A program made the position numbers and the translations under genes. DNA of 64,000 nucleotides from Diogma glabrata (Eukaryota; Arthropoda; Insecta; Diptera; Cylindrotomidae), in the NCBI GenBank assembly GCA_963693315.1, contig OY856186.1, positions 461,101,858 to 461,165,857 of the forward strand, written 5' to 3'. The notes under the pieces were generated by a model. That model was given only the letters and a program-made list of their open reading frames with translations, was not told where the DNA came from and searched no databases. This document shows positions 47,079-61,130 of this stretch, piece by piece (position 1 is the first letter of the stretch; each line of letters opens with the position of its first letter).

Positions 47079-49408
47079 TTAAAATACTACTTTACACCTA
47101 AATAAGCCTGTTTTTCAACACCTTACTAAGTACTTATCATATCCTAAGAACTTATAAAGTCCTATCAATTCTATCAATGTACAAAATTACATCTTATTTG
47201 AATCTTCAAAAACTATTTACGATTCCGATCTTATTTCACATCAAACCCGACAAACATTTTTATACATGAAGATAGCGCTCGTATATTTAAGTTCTAAATT
47301 GGAAATGTATGAGTGTGATTTTGTTTGTAAAGGATGCGTCCATTTTTTCGCCATTTTTTTAATGATACAATTTAAAAAAACAAAATTCAGAAATCAAAAA
47401 AATTAAATATTTGAATTATGTGTAGAAAATAATACTAATTTTCCATAAATTTCTCAGTATTATGAAAAATTAAATCAAAATATCGATAAATCGATATGAA
47501 ACAAGACAAATAAAAAATATTAAAATAATATTATATTTTTTTTAAATCACTAAAATTAATTATTAAGAGGGCCTAATTGTTTAGCGAGATTATTTACATT
47601 AGATTAACTGAAAAATTTCTTTCGCACATAATTTTATATAACATTAAAATATTAAATTCAATTAAATACATATAACTTATTTCCTAAAATGTTAAATAAA
47701 ACCAACCATGTTAAAATATATAAAAATACATTTTACTTTTCTATATTCTTATATTTCTTGTTCTATCTTGTTCTTTCTTTTCTTTTGTTTATTTTTATTA
47801 TCGCATCAAACAATTTTTTTTTCTTTTTGTTTTTTAATATTACGGAAAAGACCGAAAGAAATTTTTTTAACGTCTATTTAACACCTTAAATGGGATTTTT
47901 TCCGGTAAGTAGCCCTTGTAGGAGCTATGTAGATGTTATTTTTGTATTGAAAATAAGTGATACTTAAATACTCTAAATTCTTAATAGTAGAATTTGTAGG
48001 TTTTAAAGAGTAGTTAAATTTCGACTCGGGTAAATCCAAGTCTCCGAAATCACAATAACTGATGGCTTTCTTTCCTTATTGGCTCTTTTTTCACATTTAC
48101 TGCAAATCTAAGAATTTTTTGGTATATTTGGAAAGCTATTTAAAATATACTTAGACACTTTTCGGCCTGTTTTTAATAAGTGCTTTTTTTCACCAGGTTT
48201 TGCGAATAGGCTGACACATCGATCAGAATAAGAAGGCATTATTTGAATACTTATCTAAATGAGTGGTTTAATATAAAAATTAATAAATAGAATAATTTAT
48301 TCCCATCAACAACAGAAAGCACGTTAAAAATTTCCATAAAAGCCACAGTTAACATGATAAGACTTTTTATGTTTATCAATTTTATATAAAACAAAATTCT
48401 TAAATCATTATTTTCTCGTCCATTCCGAACTTTTCTACCCTATTTCTTGGCGGTGAAAATTAGAAAATATTGAGTGCATTTACAAAAATAGGTGAAAAGT
48501 ACCAAAAGGCTGCCAAAAATCAAGAATTTGGTAGCTAAATATAGGTGGGATAGTTTATTTTTAGTTGCCATTTCGACAAAAAATCAATATAAAAAAATCT
48601 CATTATAAAATTATAAAATTATTCAAAACGAAAATTCAAAATTAAAAAAAAATTTTATTAAAAAAATAAGCGAAAACTAAAATATTTATTGGCGTAAGAA
48701 AATTTCGATGGGACATTGCTTTTTGAGAACTCTGGATCCAAAATTTGCAGCATTATAAGTTCAGTTTTTATAAAGATCAAACTTCCCACCAAGTCACGTG
48801 GCCAATTGAAAATCTTACCAAAAATTTAGATTCCGCAGGAAATTTTAACTTAGGTTATATGAGCATTTCTACCAGAAAATACGTTTTAATAGCATCAAAA
48901 ATTAAAAAAAAATTTTTACGGACGCACGCCTGTTTAGAAAACTTTTTCTCTCAAAACTTTTGCCACCAAAAAATACAAAAGACAACAAATTTTTAATTCT
49001 TTACGGACGCAGTACCAAATTTTTTTTTAAATGGAAGTACTAATTTTAGAAATTCAATATTTTTTAATAATTCGTATTTTTTGTATTTAAATTTTTTCCG
49101 CCATAAATTAAAAAAATTCCATTTATTTTTGTTTGACGTAATGCCTAATTTTTTTATATGAAAGTAATTAGTTTTACAAATATCGTTTTAATACAAATAT
49201 ATTTTCCATAATTATGTGTAACATAATGTATTCTTTGTTGTTAATGGTTTAATAATAATGTATCACCAAAAAATATTAATTTTTATAAAACTTACTTATT
49301 AGATTTCCTTTTACAAATTTATGCATAGAATTCACTAGTATTAATTTTCATTTAATAAAAATTAATCTTTAATTCACAATATTTTATTTTAAACAGGTTA
49401 GATAATAT
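47079..49408. other. AT-rich stretch, no gene seen
   Basis: Frames of 66 and 83 codons (47689-47889, 48745-48996) are T- or K/F-rich and not gene-like. Apart from a short piece of repeat D near 48010-48031, nothing is recognised. Confidence 0.5.
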
Positions 49409-50088
49409 TGTGCCCATAATTATGAAAGTGGTCTAAGTCATACATTTCTTGTTTTGAGATATTTAAAGGTTTGCAAATGATTAAATTAAAAAACATTTTT
49501 CTATTATGAAAAATTTTATTTTAGGGCTTTGCTAGTCTTCAATAATGAAAGTTTATTATGCATTTGAAATTTTGTAAAAATCTCATTCCGAAATATGCTT
49601 TTTACAGTTTGAATTGACTTAGACGATTTTCATAATTAACTGAACGGCGTATAAATGACTTAACGCAAATGCAAACTTCGAAATTCTAATGTTATTTATT
49701 AATTATTTTCCCAACTCATTATTTTGTCACCATTAACTTTCACTTAAAAAAGAGCAATTTTGACATTTAGGAGGAACAGCTCATTTATAAGGGCCTATGG
49801 TCCGACGATATAAAAAAATTGTAACACAACGTTGTGGCAACTATTGTTGACATTTTGTTCGACTTTTTGTTTTTTGTTCTTCAAATTTTGTCTTAGATTA
49901 CTATCATAATTAACTTTAGATGAATTAAATTTTTGTTGAAATAACAAGTACTCTATAACGGGTCTTTTTTGACAATATCGTACAAATTACATTGGACTAA
50001 TATAGTTTGAAGTAATTTGATGCGATATAACGGATAAACTCATTTTTTTCAAATTTTGACATAGACCACTTTCATAATTATGGGCACA
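49409..50088. mobile_element. MITE with 32-bp inverted ends
   Basis: The left end 49409-49440 (TGTGCCCATAATTATGAAAG...) and right end 50057-50088 are inverted copies with one mismatch. TAT lies on both sides (49406-49408, 50089-50091). Inside, TTTCATAATTAACTGAACG and ATCATAATTAACTTTAGATG echo the end. Non-coding. Confidence 0.8.
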
Positions 50089-50627
50089 TATAAAATATTA
50101 ACTATAAAACAAATTCAGCTTTAGGTATGTAAATTGATTGGATGAGTGGTTTCAACTGAATATTAAAAATATAAAATAAAAAAATTTATAAAATTATAAA
50201 ACATAAAAGACGATAAAAATTGGTTTTCATCGGGTTTTCATAGATTATCTAATCTTATTACATAAGTGAGATTTGGTTTTTCCTATTTAGTTCTCCTTAG
50301 TTATCAAGTGAGATAAATTATGGTAATATTCTGTACCTAAGGAATTTCTTAAGTAATACCATTGATTGAAAAAGAAAAAATAAATTACTGATAAGTATTA
50401 CGCACATATTTGAACACTATCTGTTCGGTGCTATTTGTCTACAAAAAAGTTCTCTGGAAAAGCCATAATTGAAAAGTTTTTATCTCATATTTTTGAGTAA
50501 CAAAGAAAACACTAGATTAAATAATAGTGTTAGAGTAATAATTTTTTGAAATGTCAAATTTATTAAATTTCTCTGATTTAAACATAGTTTTTTGATATAA
50601 TTTTTCTAAATTTTTTTGCACTAATTA
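50089..50627. other. AT-rich spacer
   Basis: No gene or repeat recognised. Confidence 0.5.
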
Positions 50628-50913
50628 CAGACCTGCCACACTGTAAAATAAAATAAAAATAAAAATAAAATTAAAAAATTATCAGTGGAGGGGGAAACTG
50701 TTATTTCATCGATAGTCAAATAAAATTAAGGTAATCAATGAAATATTTATTAAAATCACTTAATTAACTAATAATTACGTGAGTAATTAATAAATATTTA
50801 ATTTTTATTAATTACTAATACGTAAATAAATAAATTTTAAAAAGAGTGGTTTTCCCCTCCATGGATAATTTTTTAATTTAATTTTTATTTTAATTTACAG
50901 TGTGGCAGGTCTG
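50628..50913. mobile_element. Harbinger-like MITE, TTA duplication
   Basis: Ends CAGACCTGCCACACTGTAAA and its complement TTTACAGTGTGGCAGGTCTG, flanked by TTA (50625-50627, 50914-50916). An inner inverted pair, GGGGGAAAC…GTTTTCCCC, is also seen. 286 bp, non-coding. TTA/TAA target sites are typical of PIF/Harbinger elements. Confidence 0.75.
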
Positions 50914-51399
50914 TTAGTAAAAAAAAAACTTTTTTTTTATTCGTGAAGCAATACCTAATTTTTTTCCTATGAAATTTCTAGTCCCAGAAATTCATTATTT
51001 ATCAAATTCTTGTATTCTTTGTGTCTAACTTTTTTCTTTCAAAAAAAAAAAGCTCAAATTTTTTTTGCTAACGTAACGCATAATTTTTTGCACGGGAATA
51101 TAGTTTCAATACATCTGGAGTAACTTTAATTTTCCGATATAATACATAAAATGGTAAAAATTTTGAACTCATATTGAGACTCATATGAATATTTGTCATT
51201 GCTTAAGGAACTGTATTTACAATAATTTGGCAGCGTTTTTATTTAGTTTTTCCTAAAAACTTGATACACTGTGGCATAACAGAGCCAAAAAATGCTCAAT
51301 GTTGGAACTTCAACAAATTACACTTCTAGCACACTGAATCCCAAAAAAAATCATTAGATAAAAAGATGAAAATTAAAAAATACTTATAGCTAATACTTA

Positions 51400-51663
51400 T
51401 CTTATAATTTTTCAGAAAAATTTTTTGGACAATTTTGGTTTTCTAGATTTGAAAATTTCGGCACAAAATTTAAAAGTGTCCCTAATAATGCTCAAAAACA
51501 TAATATTTAGCTAATTGGAAGCCCTTTCCTTTTGTAAAATTAATTTGTATAAAATTATACCTTTTTGATTTAAGAACTCATAGAGATTTTAATTATATGT
51601 TTTAATTAATTTATAACTTGGAAAGGGTTAATTTTATAAAAAATTTTTATAGAGAAAAATTTT
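51400..51663 (-). repeat. repeat R, copy 2, distal part
   Basis: The inverse of about 29560-29760, with AATTTATAACTTGGAAAGGG and GAAGCCCTTTCCTTTTGT. It continues at 55325 after the intervening insertions. Confidence 0.6.
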
Positions 51664-52855
51664 CGGTTGTAATACCACGAGTCATTGAAATTTTTTCGAA
51701 AATTTTTTGATTTTACGAATTAAATTATTTAGCAACACTGCGAATCAAAGCGCACAATAAACCACGAGTCCGAAGGACGAGTGGTTTAAGTAGTGGTTTG
51801 ATTGAGCAGTGTTGCTTAAAAATAATTTAATGAGTAAAATTGAAAAATTTTAGACAAAAATTTCAATGAAGAGTGGTATTTAATGAGATAATTTTTTTAA
51901 AATTATAATTTTTTTTAAAAGATAATTAATTATTAGTTTCTAAATAAAATTTTTTTACAAATTATTCAATAATACAAAATTATGTTAAAATGCAAATAAT
52001 AAAAATGTCCGTTTTCATTCATAAATGATTGCATGTTTATGTTTATTTGTGAAAAATAAATTACAAATTTATAGCATTTATGCGCCTACTAAGATGAAAT
52101 TATATTTCATTTTGTTTGAAGAAAAAATGACAACATAGAATTTTCATAACGACAAAGCAAAATTATCGACGACAAGAAGAATTGCCGACAGTTAAAACAA
52201 AGCCTACTGTTTAAATATCATAGTTTGTATTAATGAAAAATAAAATTTCTGACAGCAAAAAAAAATTATCGGTTGTAATACCACGAGTCATTGAAATTTT
52301 TTCGAAAATTTTTTGATTTTACGAAATAAATTATTTAGCAACACTGCGAATCAAAGCGCACAATAAACCACGAGTCCGAAGGACGAGTGGTTTAAGCAGT
52401 GGTTTGATTGAGCAGTGTTGCTTAAAAATAATTTAATGAGTTAAATAGAAAAATTTTCGAAAAAATTTCAATGAAGAGTGGTATTTATTGAGATAATTTT
52501 TTTTTGATTATAATTTTGTTTAAAATATAATTATTAGTTTCTAAATAAAATTTTTTCTACAAATTATTCAATAATACAAAATTATGTAAAAATGCAATTC
52601 ACAAATAATAAAAATATCCGTTTTCATGCACAAATGGTTGCATGTTTATTTTTATTTGTCAAAAATAAATTACAAATTTATAACAGTTATGCGCCTACTA
52701 AGATAAAATTATATTTCATTTTGTTAGAAGAAAAAATGACAACAAAGAATTTTCATAACGACAAAGCAAAATTATCGACGACAAGAAGAATTGCCGGCAG
52801 TTAAAGCAAAGCCTACTGTTTAAATATCATAGTTTGTATGAATGAAAAAAAAACT
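51664..52855. repeat. tandem duplication of a 607-bp element
   Basis: 51664-52270 and 52271-52855 are direct copies starting CGGTTGTAATACCACGAGTC. Each contains a hairpin with stem TTTAGCAACACTGCGAATCA and tip ACGAGTCCGAAGGACGAGTG, then TGACAACA[T/A]AGAATTTTCATAA. The second copy loses its last bases to the foldback insertion; the phrase AAATTTCTGACAGCAAAAAA resumes at 55306. The pair interrupts repeat R copy 2. Confidence 0.85.
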
Positions 52856-55302
52856 TTTAAAAAAAAATAGAACCGACTTCAGAAAAAAAGAAAGAGGCAC
52901 AAAAAAGTGAAAAATAGCTGAATTGTTGCTTTTAGAAACAAAAATACGTTACGTTTTGATTAATTTACTTTAATTATACCTTACTATAGACAAAAAAAAT
53001 TACGGTATTGTACAAAGTTACTATATTAAAATAGTTACTTTTTATTATAATTATTATAGTTATTGTAGTTGTTATAGTAGTTATTATATTTTAAAAGTTA
53101 TTTGTAGTACAAAACTGTTACCGGAAAAAACCGGAAATCGGTGCCAAGCCCGAGACATATTAGTCGGTTTTTCGTCAATGTGGCACCGACTTCGAACAGT
53201 TTTGTACTACAAATAACTTTTAAAATATAATAACTATTATAACAACTATAATAACTATAATAATTATAATAAAAAGTAACTATTTTAATATAGTAACTTT
53301 GTATAATAGCGTAATTTTTTTTGTCTATCGTAAGGTATAGTATAGGATCCGAGTATAGAACGACCTTCACCGAACTGGTTAATGGATGTAAAGTATTTTA
53401 TATTAAATTAAATATGTTAATAAATATATTACAAGTGGGTTGTCTAAAAAATTTCGGTCCAGAATATGATTAATTAAAAATTTAAAAATTAATTTTTTTT
53501 AAATATTTCACCGTTTCGGTTAATAGACAAATGACATACCAATCAAAAGTATGAAGCCTTTAGAATATGCAAACGATAGGTTGTCTATTTTTTTCCCGTC
53601 ATAACTTAGGGTTGGCAGGTATAAAAAGGCAGATCGAAATTAGTAATTTGCACCGGTCTGGTTAATGAATAAACTTTATGTCAAAATAAAGATTATTTTA
53701 TTACAAACACGGTGATATAGGGTTGTCTGCAAAAAATCAGTCCTGAATTAGGGTTGCCGAGTTTTAAAAAGTGCAATATTCCTACGACTTATTTTAACTT
53801 ATTTTGAGAAGGTTTACTTATTAGATTTACATAATATTCTTAATTGAAGAATAGTGGCAACGTTTTTAACATGCATTGTTAGTCTCAAATAGATTCAAAA
53901 TATGTTACAAAATGATTGTTTTATTAGTTATCCATTGCGATAAAAATGAAACTAAAATTTTTTCTTGTATTCTAAATTTATTTAATTCATATTTGAAATG
54001 TAAATATGTATAACTTACTAAATTATACAATATACGTTAACTGTAAATAATAATTCTAGATGTTATTTGAATGTACAAAAAACGAAACGAAAGACAACGT
54101 TTCTGTGCATTAAACTGGTTAATAGTTTTCAATTCAATTCTGAATGTTGTGGCAAGCTGTTCCAAAATAATGCGCAGCATTTACGAGTCTATCGCTATCC
54201 TTTTTATTTTCACAGACAAAAAGTTCGCTGGAACCTCTCTGTCGCACGTATTCACTCGTAGGAATATTGCACTTTTTAAAACTCGGCAACCCTAATTCAG
54301 GACTGATTTTTTGCAGACAACCCTATATCACCGTGTTTGTAATAAAATAATCTTTATTTTGACATAAAGTTTATTCATTAACCAGACCGGTGCAAATTAC
54401 TAATTTCGATCTGCCTTTTTATACCTGCCAACCCTAAGTTATGACGGGAAAAAAATAGACAACCTATCGTTTGCATATTCTAAAGGCTTCATACTTTTGA
54501 TTGGTATGTCATTTGTCTATTAACCGAAACGGTGAAATATTTAAAAAAAATTAATTTTTAAATTTTTAATTAATCATATTCTGGACCGAAATTTTTTAGA
54601 CAACCCACTTGCAATATATTTATTAACATATTTAATTTAATATAAAATACTTTTCATCCATTAACCAGTTCGGTGAAGGTCGTTCTATAGTCGGATCTTA
54701 GACTAGTATAATTAAATTAAATTAATCAAAATGTAACGTATTTTTGTTTCTAAAAGCAACAATTGAGTTATTTTTCACTTTTTTGTGCCTCTTTTGTTTT
54801 TTCTGAAGTCGGTTCTATTTTTTTTTTTTAAGTTTTTTTATTTTTTTATTTTTAGTGTAGTCATAAAGGAAATGTCGTCTAAAAAGGGTTCTAAAAGTAA
54901 TAACTTCAAATGCCGGAAAAACTTTCATCAGTGACAATCTATTAATTATGGCTTTGCGATTTTTTGCACAAACGGCATACATATTTCCCGTGATAGAAAA
55001 TTATTTACGATAACCTTGACAAGTATAGCAATATAATACTGCCCAAAACATCCAAACAGATTAATATGTTTTGACGAAATCAGCGAAAATGCATTAAAAA
55101 TACGGTTTTTCCTAATTTTCTGAATAACGGAATTTTTCATATCATAGAAAAAATTATGGGACCTTCTGGGAATGAACCCAAATAGAATAAAATTTAAAAC
55201 ATCCTAATCGAACGAGCCGTTTTTGAGAAATCGGTGTACATACATAAAGAAGAAACCTACAGTGAAACACAGAACCTCCTTCTTTTTTGAAGTCGGTTAA
55301 AA
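52856..55302. mobile_element. foldback element, long arms, nested MITE in left arm
   Basis: The left arm (about 52866-52978 plus 53336-53790) and right arm (about 54240-54835) are inverted near-copies, starting AGAACCGACTTCAGAAAAAA. They include ACCTTCACCGAACTGG and GGTTGTCTGCAAAAAATCAG. The unit between 54840 and 55302 ends CTTTTTTGAAGTCGGTT, an inverted copy of the outer end. The centre (53791-54239) has no gene. It split the copy of the 607-bp repeat to its left. Confidence 0.8.
52979..53335. mobile_element. palindromic MITE nested in the foldback
   Basis: Ends CCTTACTATAGACAAAAAAA and GTCTATCGTAAGG, flanked by TATA on both sides (52975-52978, 53336-53339). The right foldback arm lacks this DNA and shows the empty site. 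Inner arms AGTTATTTGTAGTACAAAAC and complement surround a mismatched GC-richer centre. TA targets suggest a Tc1/mariner-type source. Confidence 0.8.
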
Positions 55303-55324
55303 ATAAAATTTCTGACAGCAAAAA

Positions 55325-56018
<694 letters not shown>

Positions 56019-56235
56019 GAGTTTTTTAAAAAATGCCAGGCTTTTATCTCGAGAACCATGCTAGATGGGACAAAATAACCCAAGGTGATATTTGTTAAGC
56101 GTCGAGGGGGACGTCCAATGGTAATATTGAATGACCTTGAAACTCATAAGTATTGGAGATGTATGCCAAAATAGGTTTTTTTTAAATTAGAACCTATACA
56201 TTTAATGTTTTTTTTAATTAAGTAAATCAAACTAC

Positions 56236-56846
<611 letters not shown>

Positions 56847-57425
56847 AGCTCGGCCATCCTGTACTTCGACGACCCGGCGAAGTTGTGTTTAATTATTTGA
56901 TGTCGTCTTAAAATTATTGAATTTTCTTCCAGCTCCATTTACCTCTTTGCCGTCTTACTTTAAGAGATATTTCGTCTTACTTTGAGATATTTTGTCTTTA
57001 TCGTCTTGCTTAATTTATCTCCGTCTAAATATTGTGAGCCAAAAACGAATCACTAATTTTCATTTTCTTCATCACCATCTTCGTCAGAATCTTCCAAGGT
57101 TTCATATTATCAGCACTTGCACTCGTCTTAAGTGGTCCATTATGATCCCCTACTTTCTCCACTTTGTAGCGCTCATTTGTACAAACCTCTGTGCTCGTGT
57201 ATGGGCCTAAAAATTTTGGAAGTATCTTTAATCCACTACCAAACTGTGTACGTTTTACCGCAACCAGGTCTCCAATTTTATACGTCATTGCTTGTTTTCT
57301 CTTTTTATTAAAGTTTCGTTTGTTTTCCTCTTACACCTTCAAAATATTTTCTCGAGCGTCTCTTCGAGTATCTTCTCTTTCTAACATGAAATCGTTCACT
57401 ATTTCTTCTTCAATTATATCCGCAA
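56847..57425 (-). pseudogene. gypsy integrase C-terminal tail, frameshifted
   Basis: 57025-57288 (minus) reads YKIGDLVAVKRTQFGSGLKI and LPKFLGPYTSTEVCTNERYK, then ends NMKPWK: the C-terminal domain usually following a gypsy integrase core. Between this and the main ORF (57289-57425) the frame breaks and contains stops. 56847-57024 is a non-coding 3' leader to the LTR. Confidence 0.7.
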
Positions 57426-60400
57426 TTAGCAACAAGCTCGGGATTTCTCATTTGTACTCCAAACATAATTTCGAAAGATGCTCCTTTGCCAAGTTGAATT
57501 CATAAATCGTTGCAGTTTATCCGTGTGTTTGTACCAATTATCAGGGGAATCTATTGCCAGTTTTGTTAGTGCGGGGATTATGATACGATTAACCCTCTCA
57601 ATTTGACCATTGCCTCGTGGCACTCCTGTGGTTATTAGCACTAGGTCAATTTTGTTTTCCGCACAATAGTCACCAAAGTCATTTGAGGTAAATGCGGTTC
57701 CCCTATCAGCAATAATTCTTTTCGGGTTCCCGAAAAATGATTTCTGAATATCCAGTTTTCTTATGACTTCAATAGACGTTGTTGTTTTGACTGGATATAA
57801 CCACACGTATTTGGCAAACGCATCTACAATGGAAAAAATATATTTGTAATTTTTTGCGGTACTCGTCATAGGACCAAGATGGTCGATATGATAAGTGGTT
57901 AATGGATACTCATCTTTATCAATTGGGTGAAGAAATCCTTCCTGCTTCCCCACTTTCCGTTCCGCTAAAATACACGGAATACAATTTCGCCGACAGTTCT
58001 CGCATTTGCTTTGCAATTTCGGTATAAAATAATTTCGTTTGATCGCTTCTGTCATCTTCTTAACTCCAAAGTAGCCATCTTCGTGAATTGATTTTATTAA
58101 TTCTTGTTGCATAAGCTTAGGAACACATAACAAATTTCTGCCTTCGTCATCTTTTTTATATAAAATTTCTCTCTCCAGGAAAAAATCTTTATATGGACCA
58201 TACTCCAAAAGCTTTTTGGTCATATTTAGGTTGTCATCTTTTTCTTGCCCTTTTTGGATCCTTTGAATGAGTTCGCTTGTTAGTACCATAACAACAGGGT
58301 TACGGCTCAAAGCATCAACGTGTTGCATTCTAGACCCTGCTCGATGTTCTAATGTATATTCGTAGTCTTCTAAACGTAATGCCCAGCCTGCAATTCTTGG
58401 TGTTATATCCTTTTTCTGCATTGTCATTTTAAAAGCGGAACAATCGGTAACGATTTTAAATTTTATTCCAAGAAGATAGACTCTTAGTTTTTTCAATGCT
58501 CCCACTATAGCTAAAACTTCTAGTTCGTAACTGCGATACCGCTCTTGAGTTGGTGTAGTCTTTTTACTATAGTAGTAAACTGGATGAAATTGGTTGTCGT
58601 CACTGCATTTTTGAACTAATATTGCACCAAAGCCAACTTTTGATGCATCTGTATGGAGCTCTGTTTCTAACAATGGACTAAAAATTTTTAAAACAGAGTG
58701 ATTAATTAATGAATTTTTTAAAACGATAAACGCTTCTCTTTGTGCTGCTCCAAATTTAAATACAGTATTTTTTCTCAGGAGATCCGAAAGGGGTTTTGCT
58801 TTTATTGCGTAGTTTTGAATGAATTTACGGAAATACCCTGTTAGACCTAGGAAGCTTTGGATTTGCCTGATCGATTTTGGTTCGTTAAATTTTGATACAG
58901 CTGTCGTTTTGGCTTTCGATGGTCTTACGGCGCCTACAGAAATTTCGTATCCTAAATATTCTATTTTCTCACATAAAAATTGACACTTTTTCCATTTAAA
59001 TTTTAGTCCATGCTCGCTAGCCACTTTCAAAACTTCAATGATTTTTTGAATATCTTCTTCGTAATCTTTAGCTGGAATTATTATGTCGTCCATGTATATC
59101 AAAATACTACCTTTCAACACTAAATCTCTAAAAACATAGTTGACATATCGTTGAAAAACTGGTGGAGATGTGCACAAGCCGAATGGAACTCTCGTAAACT
59201 CATAGTGGCCTGTGGGAGTAACAAATGCAGTATATTTTTGACTTTCTTTCTCTACTGGTACGTGAAAAAAGCCGTTTTCCAGATCCAAAGTCGTAAATAT
59301 TTTGGCACCATCTAACTTGTCAATTTGATCCTCGATTAATGGAATTGGGTGACGATCCATTATAATTTGTTTATTCAGCCTACGATAATCAATACAAATA
59401 CGTTTAGTATTGTCTTTCTTATTAATCAACACTATCGGGCTAGAGTATTCGGATGTGGAGTGACAAATTATTCCTTGCTCCAACCATTCCGAAATTTGAC
59501 GGTCTACTTCCATTTTCTCAGCGGGTGCTAGTCTTCTAGGTGGTTGCCATACTGGTTTCTCGTCTTTCAGTAACAATTTCATTTGAATTGGACATTCTTT
59601 AATACATTTTGGTTCATACCCTTTAATGATTTCATCAATAGTGCTTGCATATTCTTTGTTTCCTATTACTGGACGGTCTTCTAATTGTTTGTCGTCAAGA
59701 TTAAAACACGAATAAATGCTATCATTATCTAAAACTTCAATTGTTACCCCATTTTCGCCTAAAAGAATCTTAGTACCACGTAATATATCGTTCCCAACAA
59801 TACATTTTAAATTCATTGAATGCTGCGGTACTATATGCACTAAAACTTCTAACGATATGTTATCTAATTCCACTATAGATTTGAAAAATCCTAACGTCTT
59901 TATTTCTGTTTCTCCTATACCCAATAGTTTAGACGTTTTATGTTGAATAGGCGGTGAACCCATATCTGCATAAACATCCTCTCGTATTAAGGTCAAATCA
60001 CTGCCAGTATCAATTAAGGCACTAACATGAAAACTATTTATTTTTATGTCTTTGTGATTTGATTTATGAAATTCTACATTCTGTACCAGTTTTGTATCTT
60101 TCGTATTTTGGGAATCATTTTTAGGTTTTTTAGCCTTTTGGCAATTTGGAGCAATGTGCCCATGTTCCATACAATTGAAACATTTCGGTCCATCCGATTT
60201 TTTCCTACAAACTTTCGATTCGTGACCAATTTTGCCGCAACTATAACAACGCAGAGGTGACCGTTTTTTAAAATTTGAGCTCGAGCTAGCATCTGACACT
60301 GTATTTGCTATTTTTTCCCTAAACTCTTCATAAAGCTCAAGTTTTATTTTAAACTCCGATATATTTGAAGCACCATATAAAATAATTTTATTGGTTTCCG

Positions 60401-61130
60401 AATCATTGATGCCACTAATTGTATATTTAATAACAGCTAAATCTTCCAAATTCCCTAATGTTCCTAATTCACGCATAGCTAAATAGTATTCTGTGAGGGT
60501 TTCGTCGTTTTTTAATTTCCTCGTTGCCATTTTCTGATGTATATCGGCACTATTGATGTTTCTCGCAAACTCGACAATCAGAAATTCTTTTAATTTTTCG
60601 AAATTTATCAAATCAGTTCGTGTTCTCAACGCTATTTTAGCGGATCCTGTAAGAAGTCTTTTTGCATATACTAATTTCTCTAGATTATTCCACGCCATGA
60701 TTGAGGCCATTCCCTCAAATTCTTCTAACCAGGTTTCGATTCTATAGTTTGATTTGCCATCAAACTCTGAGATAGAATTTTTAATATCCGTAAAGGAAAA
60801 AGAACCACGACCGATTGATGGACGTATGTTTGCTTGCTCATTATCAGATTTTGGTTCCTCTACTTCTTGAGCAGAAACAATGTTTGAAACAGAAGTTGAT
60901 GAAATTTTCTTTTTTAATTCCTCATTTTCACGGCGTAACCGGCTTAATTCAAATTGTATTGAATTATTTTCAAAATTGTTTGCGCTCTCTACACTGTTCG
61001 GATCATCACCAATACGGGCTAAGCTTCTTTGAAGCTTTTTCAAAAAGTTTTCTGAAAATGTACTTTCTTCTCTAAGGAAATCGTCGTCACTGCTAGAACG
61101 TTTAGATTTATGTCTCCTACCCCCTGGCAT
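57426..61130 (-). CDS. Ty3/gypsy gag-pol polyprotein, 1234 aa, 3' end broken
   Basis: One ORF with gag (capsid-like WLEEFEGMASIMAW), two CCHC knuckles (CYSCGKIGHESKVC at about 295, CFNCMEHGHIAPNC at about 312), protease (LIDTGSDLTLI at about 372), reverse transcriptase (FTTLDLENGFFHVPV at about 613; YMDDIIIPA at about 678), RNase H (LHTDASKVGFG at about 824; EHRAGSRMQHVDALSR) and integrase (zinc region SIHEDGYFGVKK…CRRNCIPC; acidic residues in HIDHLGPM, IADRGTAFT and GNGQIERVNR at about 1177). The DDE set is complete, but the frame shifts near 57480-57500, so the last integrase domain is lost or displaced. Gag and pol are fused without a frameshift. The mag/mdg3 side of the gypsy group is likely. 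The ATG at 61130 begins MPGGRRHKSKRSSS, a basic N-terminus. Confidence 0.93.
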   Translation of the reverse strand: MPGGRRHKSKRSSSDDDFLREESTFSENFLKKLQRSLARIGDDPNSVESANNFENNSIQFELSRLRRENEELKKKISSTSVSNIVSAQEVEEPKSDNEQANIRPSIGRGSFSFTDIKNSISEFDGKSNYRIETWLEEFEGMASIMAWNNLEKLVYAKRLLTGSAKIALRTRTDLINFEKLKEFLIVEFARNINSADIHQKMATRKLKNDETLTEYYLAMRELGTLGNLEDLAVIKYTISGINDSETNKIILYGASNISEFKIKLELYEEFREKIANTVSDASSSSNFKKRSPLRCYSCGKIGHESKVCRKKSDGPKCFNCMEHGHIAPNCQKAKKPKNDSQNTKDTKLVQNVEFHKSNHKDIKINSFHVSALIDTGSDLTLIREDVYADMGSPPIQHKTSKLLGIGETEIKTLGFFKSIVELDNISLEVLVHIVPQHSMNLKCIVGNDILRGTKILLGENGVTIEVLDNDSIYSCFNLDDKQLEDRPVIGNKEYASTIDEIIKGYEPKCIKECPIQMKLLLKDEKPVWQPPRRLAPAEKMEVDRQISEWLEQGIICHSTSEYSSPIVLINKKDNTKRICIDYRRLNKQIIMDRHPIPLIEDQIDKLDGAKIFTTLDLENGFFHVPVEKESQKYTAFVTPTGHYEFTRVPFGLCTSPPVFQRYVNYVFRDLVLKGSILIYMDDIIIPAKDYEEDIQKIIEVLKVASEHGLKFKWKKCQFLCEKIEYLGYEISVGAVRPSKAKTTAVSKFNEPKSIRQIQSFLGLTGYFRKFIQNYAIKAKPLSDLLRKNTVFKFGAAQREAFIVLKNSLINHSVLKIFSPLLETELHTDASKVGFGAILVQKCSDDNQFHPVYYYSKKTTPTQERYRSYELEVLAIVGALKKLRVYLLGIKFKIVTDCSAFKMTMQKKDITPRIAGWALRLEDYEYTLEHRAGSRMQHVDALSRNPVVMVLTSELIQRIQKGQEKDDNLNMTKKLLEYGPYKDFFLEREILYKKDDEGRNLLCVPKLMQQELIKSIHEDGYFGVKKMTEAIKRNYFIPKLQSKCENCRRNCIPCILAERKVGKQEGFLHPIDKDEYPLTTYHIDHLGPMTSTAKNYKYIFSIVDAFAKYVWLYPVKTTTSIEVIRKLDIQKSFFGNPKRIIADRGTAFTSNDFGDYCAENKIDLVLITTGVPRGNGQIERVNRIIIPALTKLAIDSPDNWYKHTDKLQRFMNSTWQRSIFRNYVWSTNEKSRACC

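Noticed and set aside
47689..47889. 66-codon hydrophobic frame as a membrane peptide
   Set aside because: Its Phe/Leu/Ile richness follows from T-rich DNA, with no context or similar copy.
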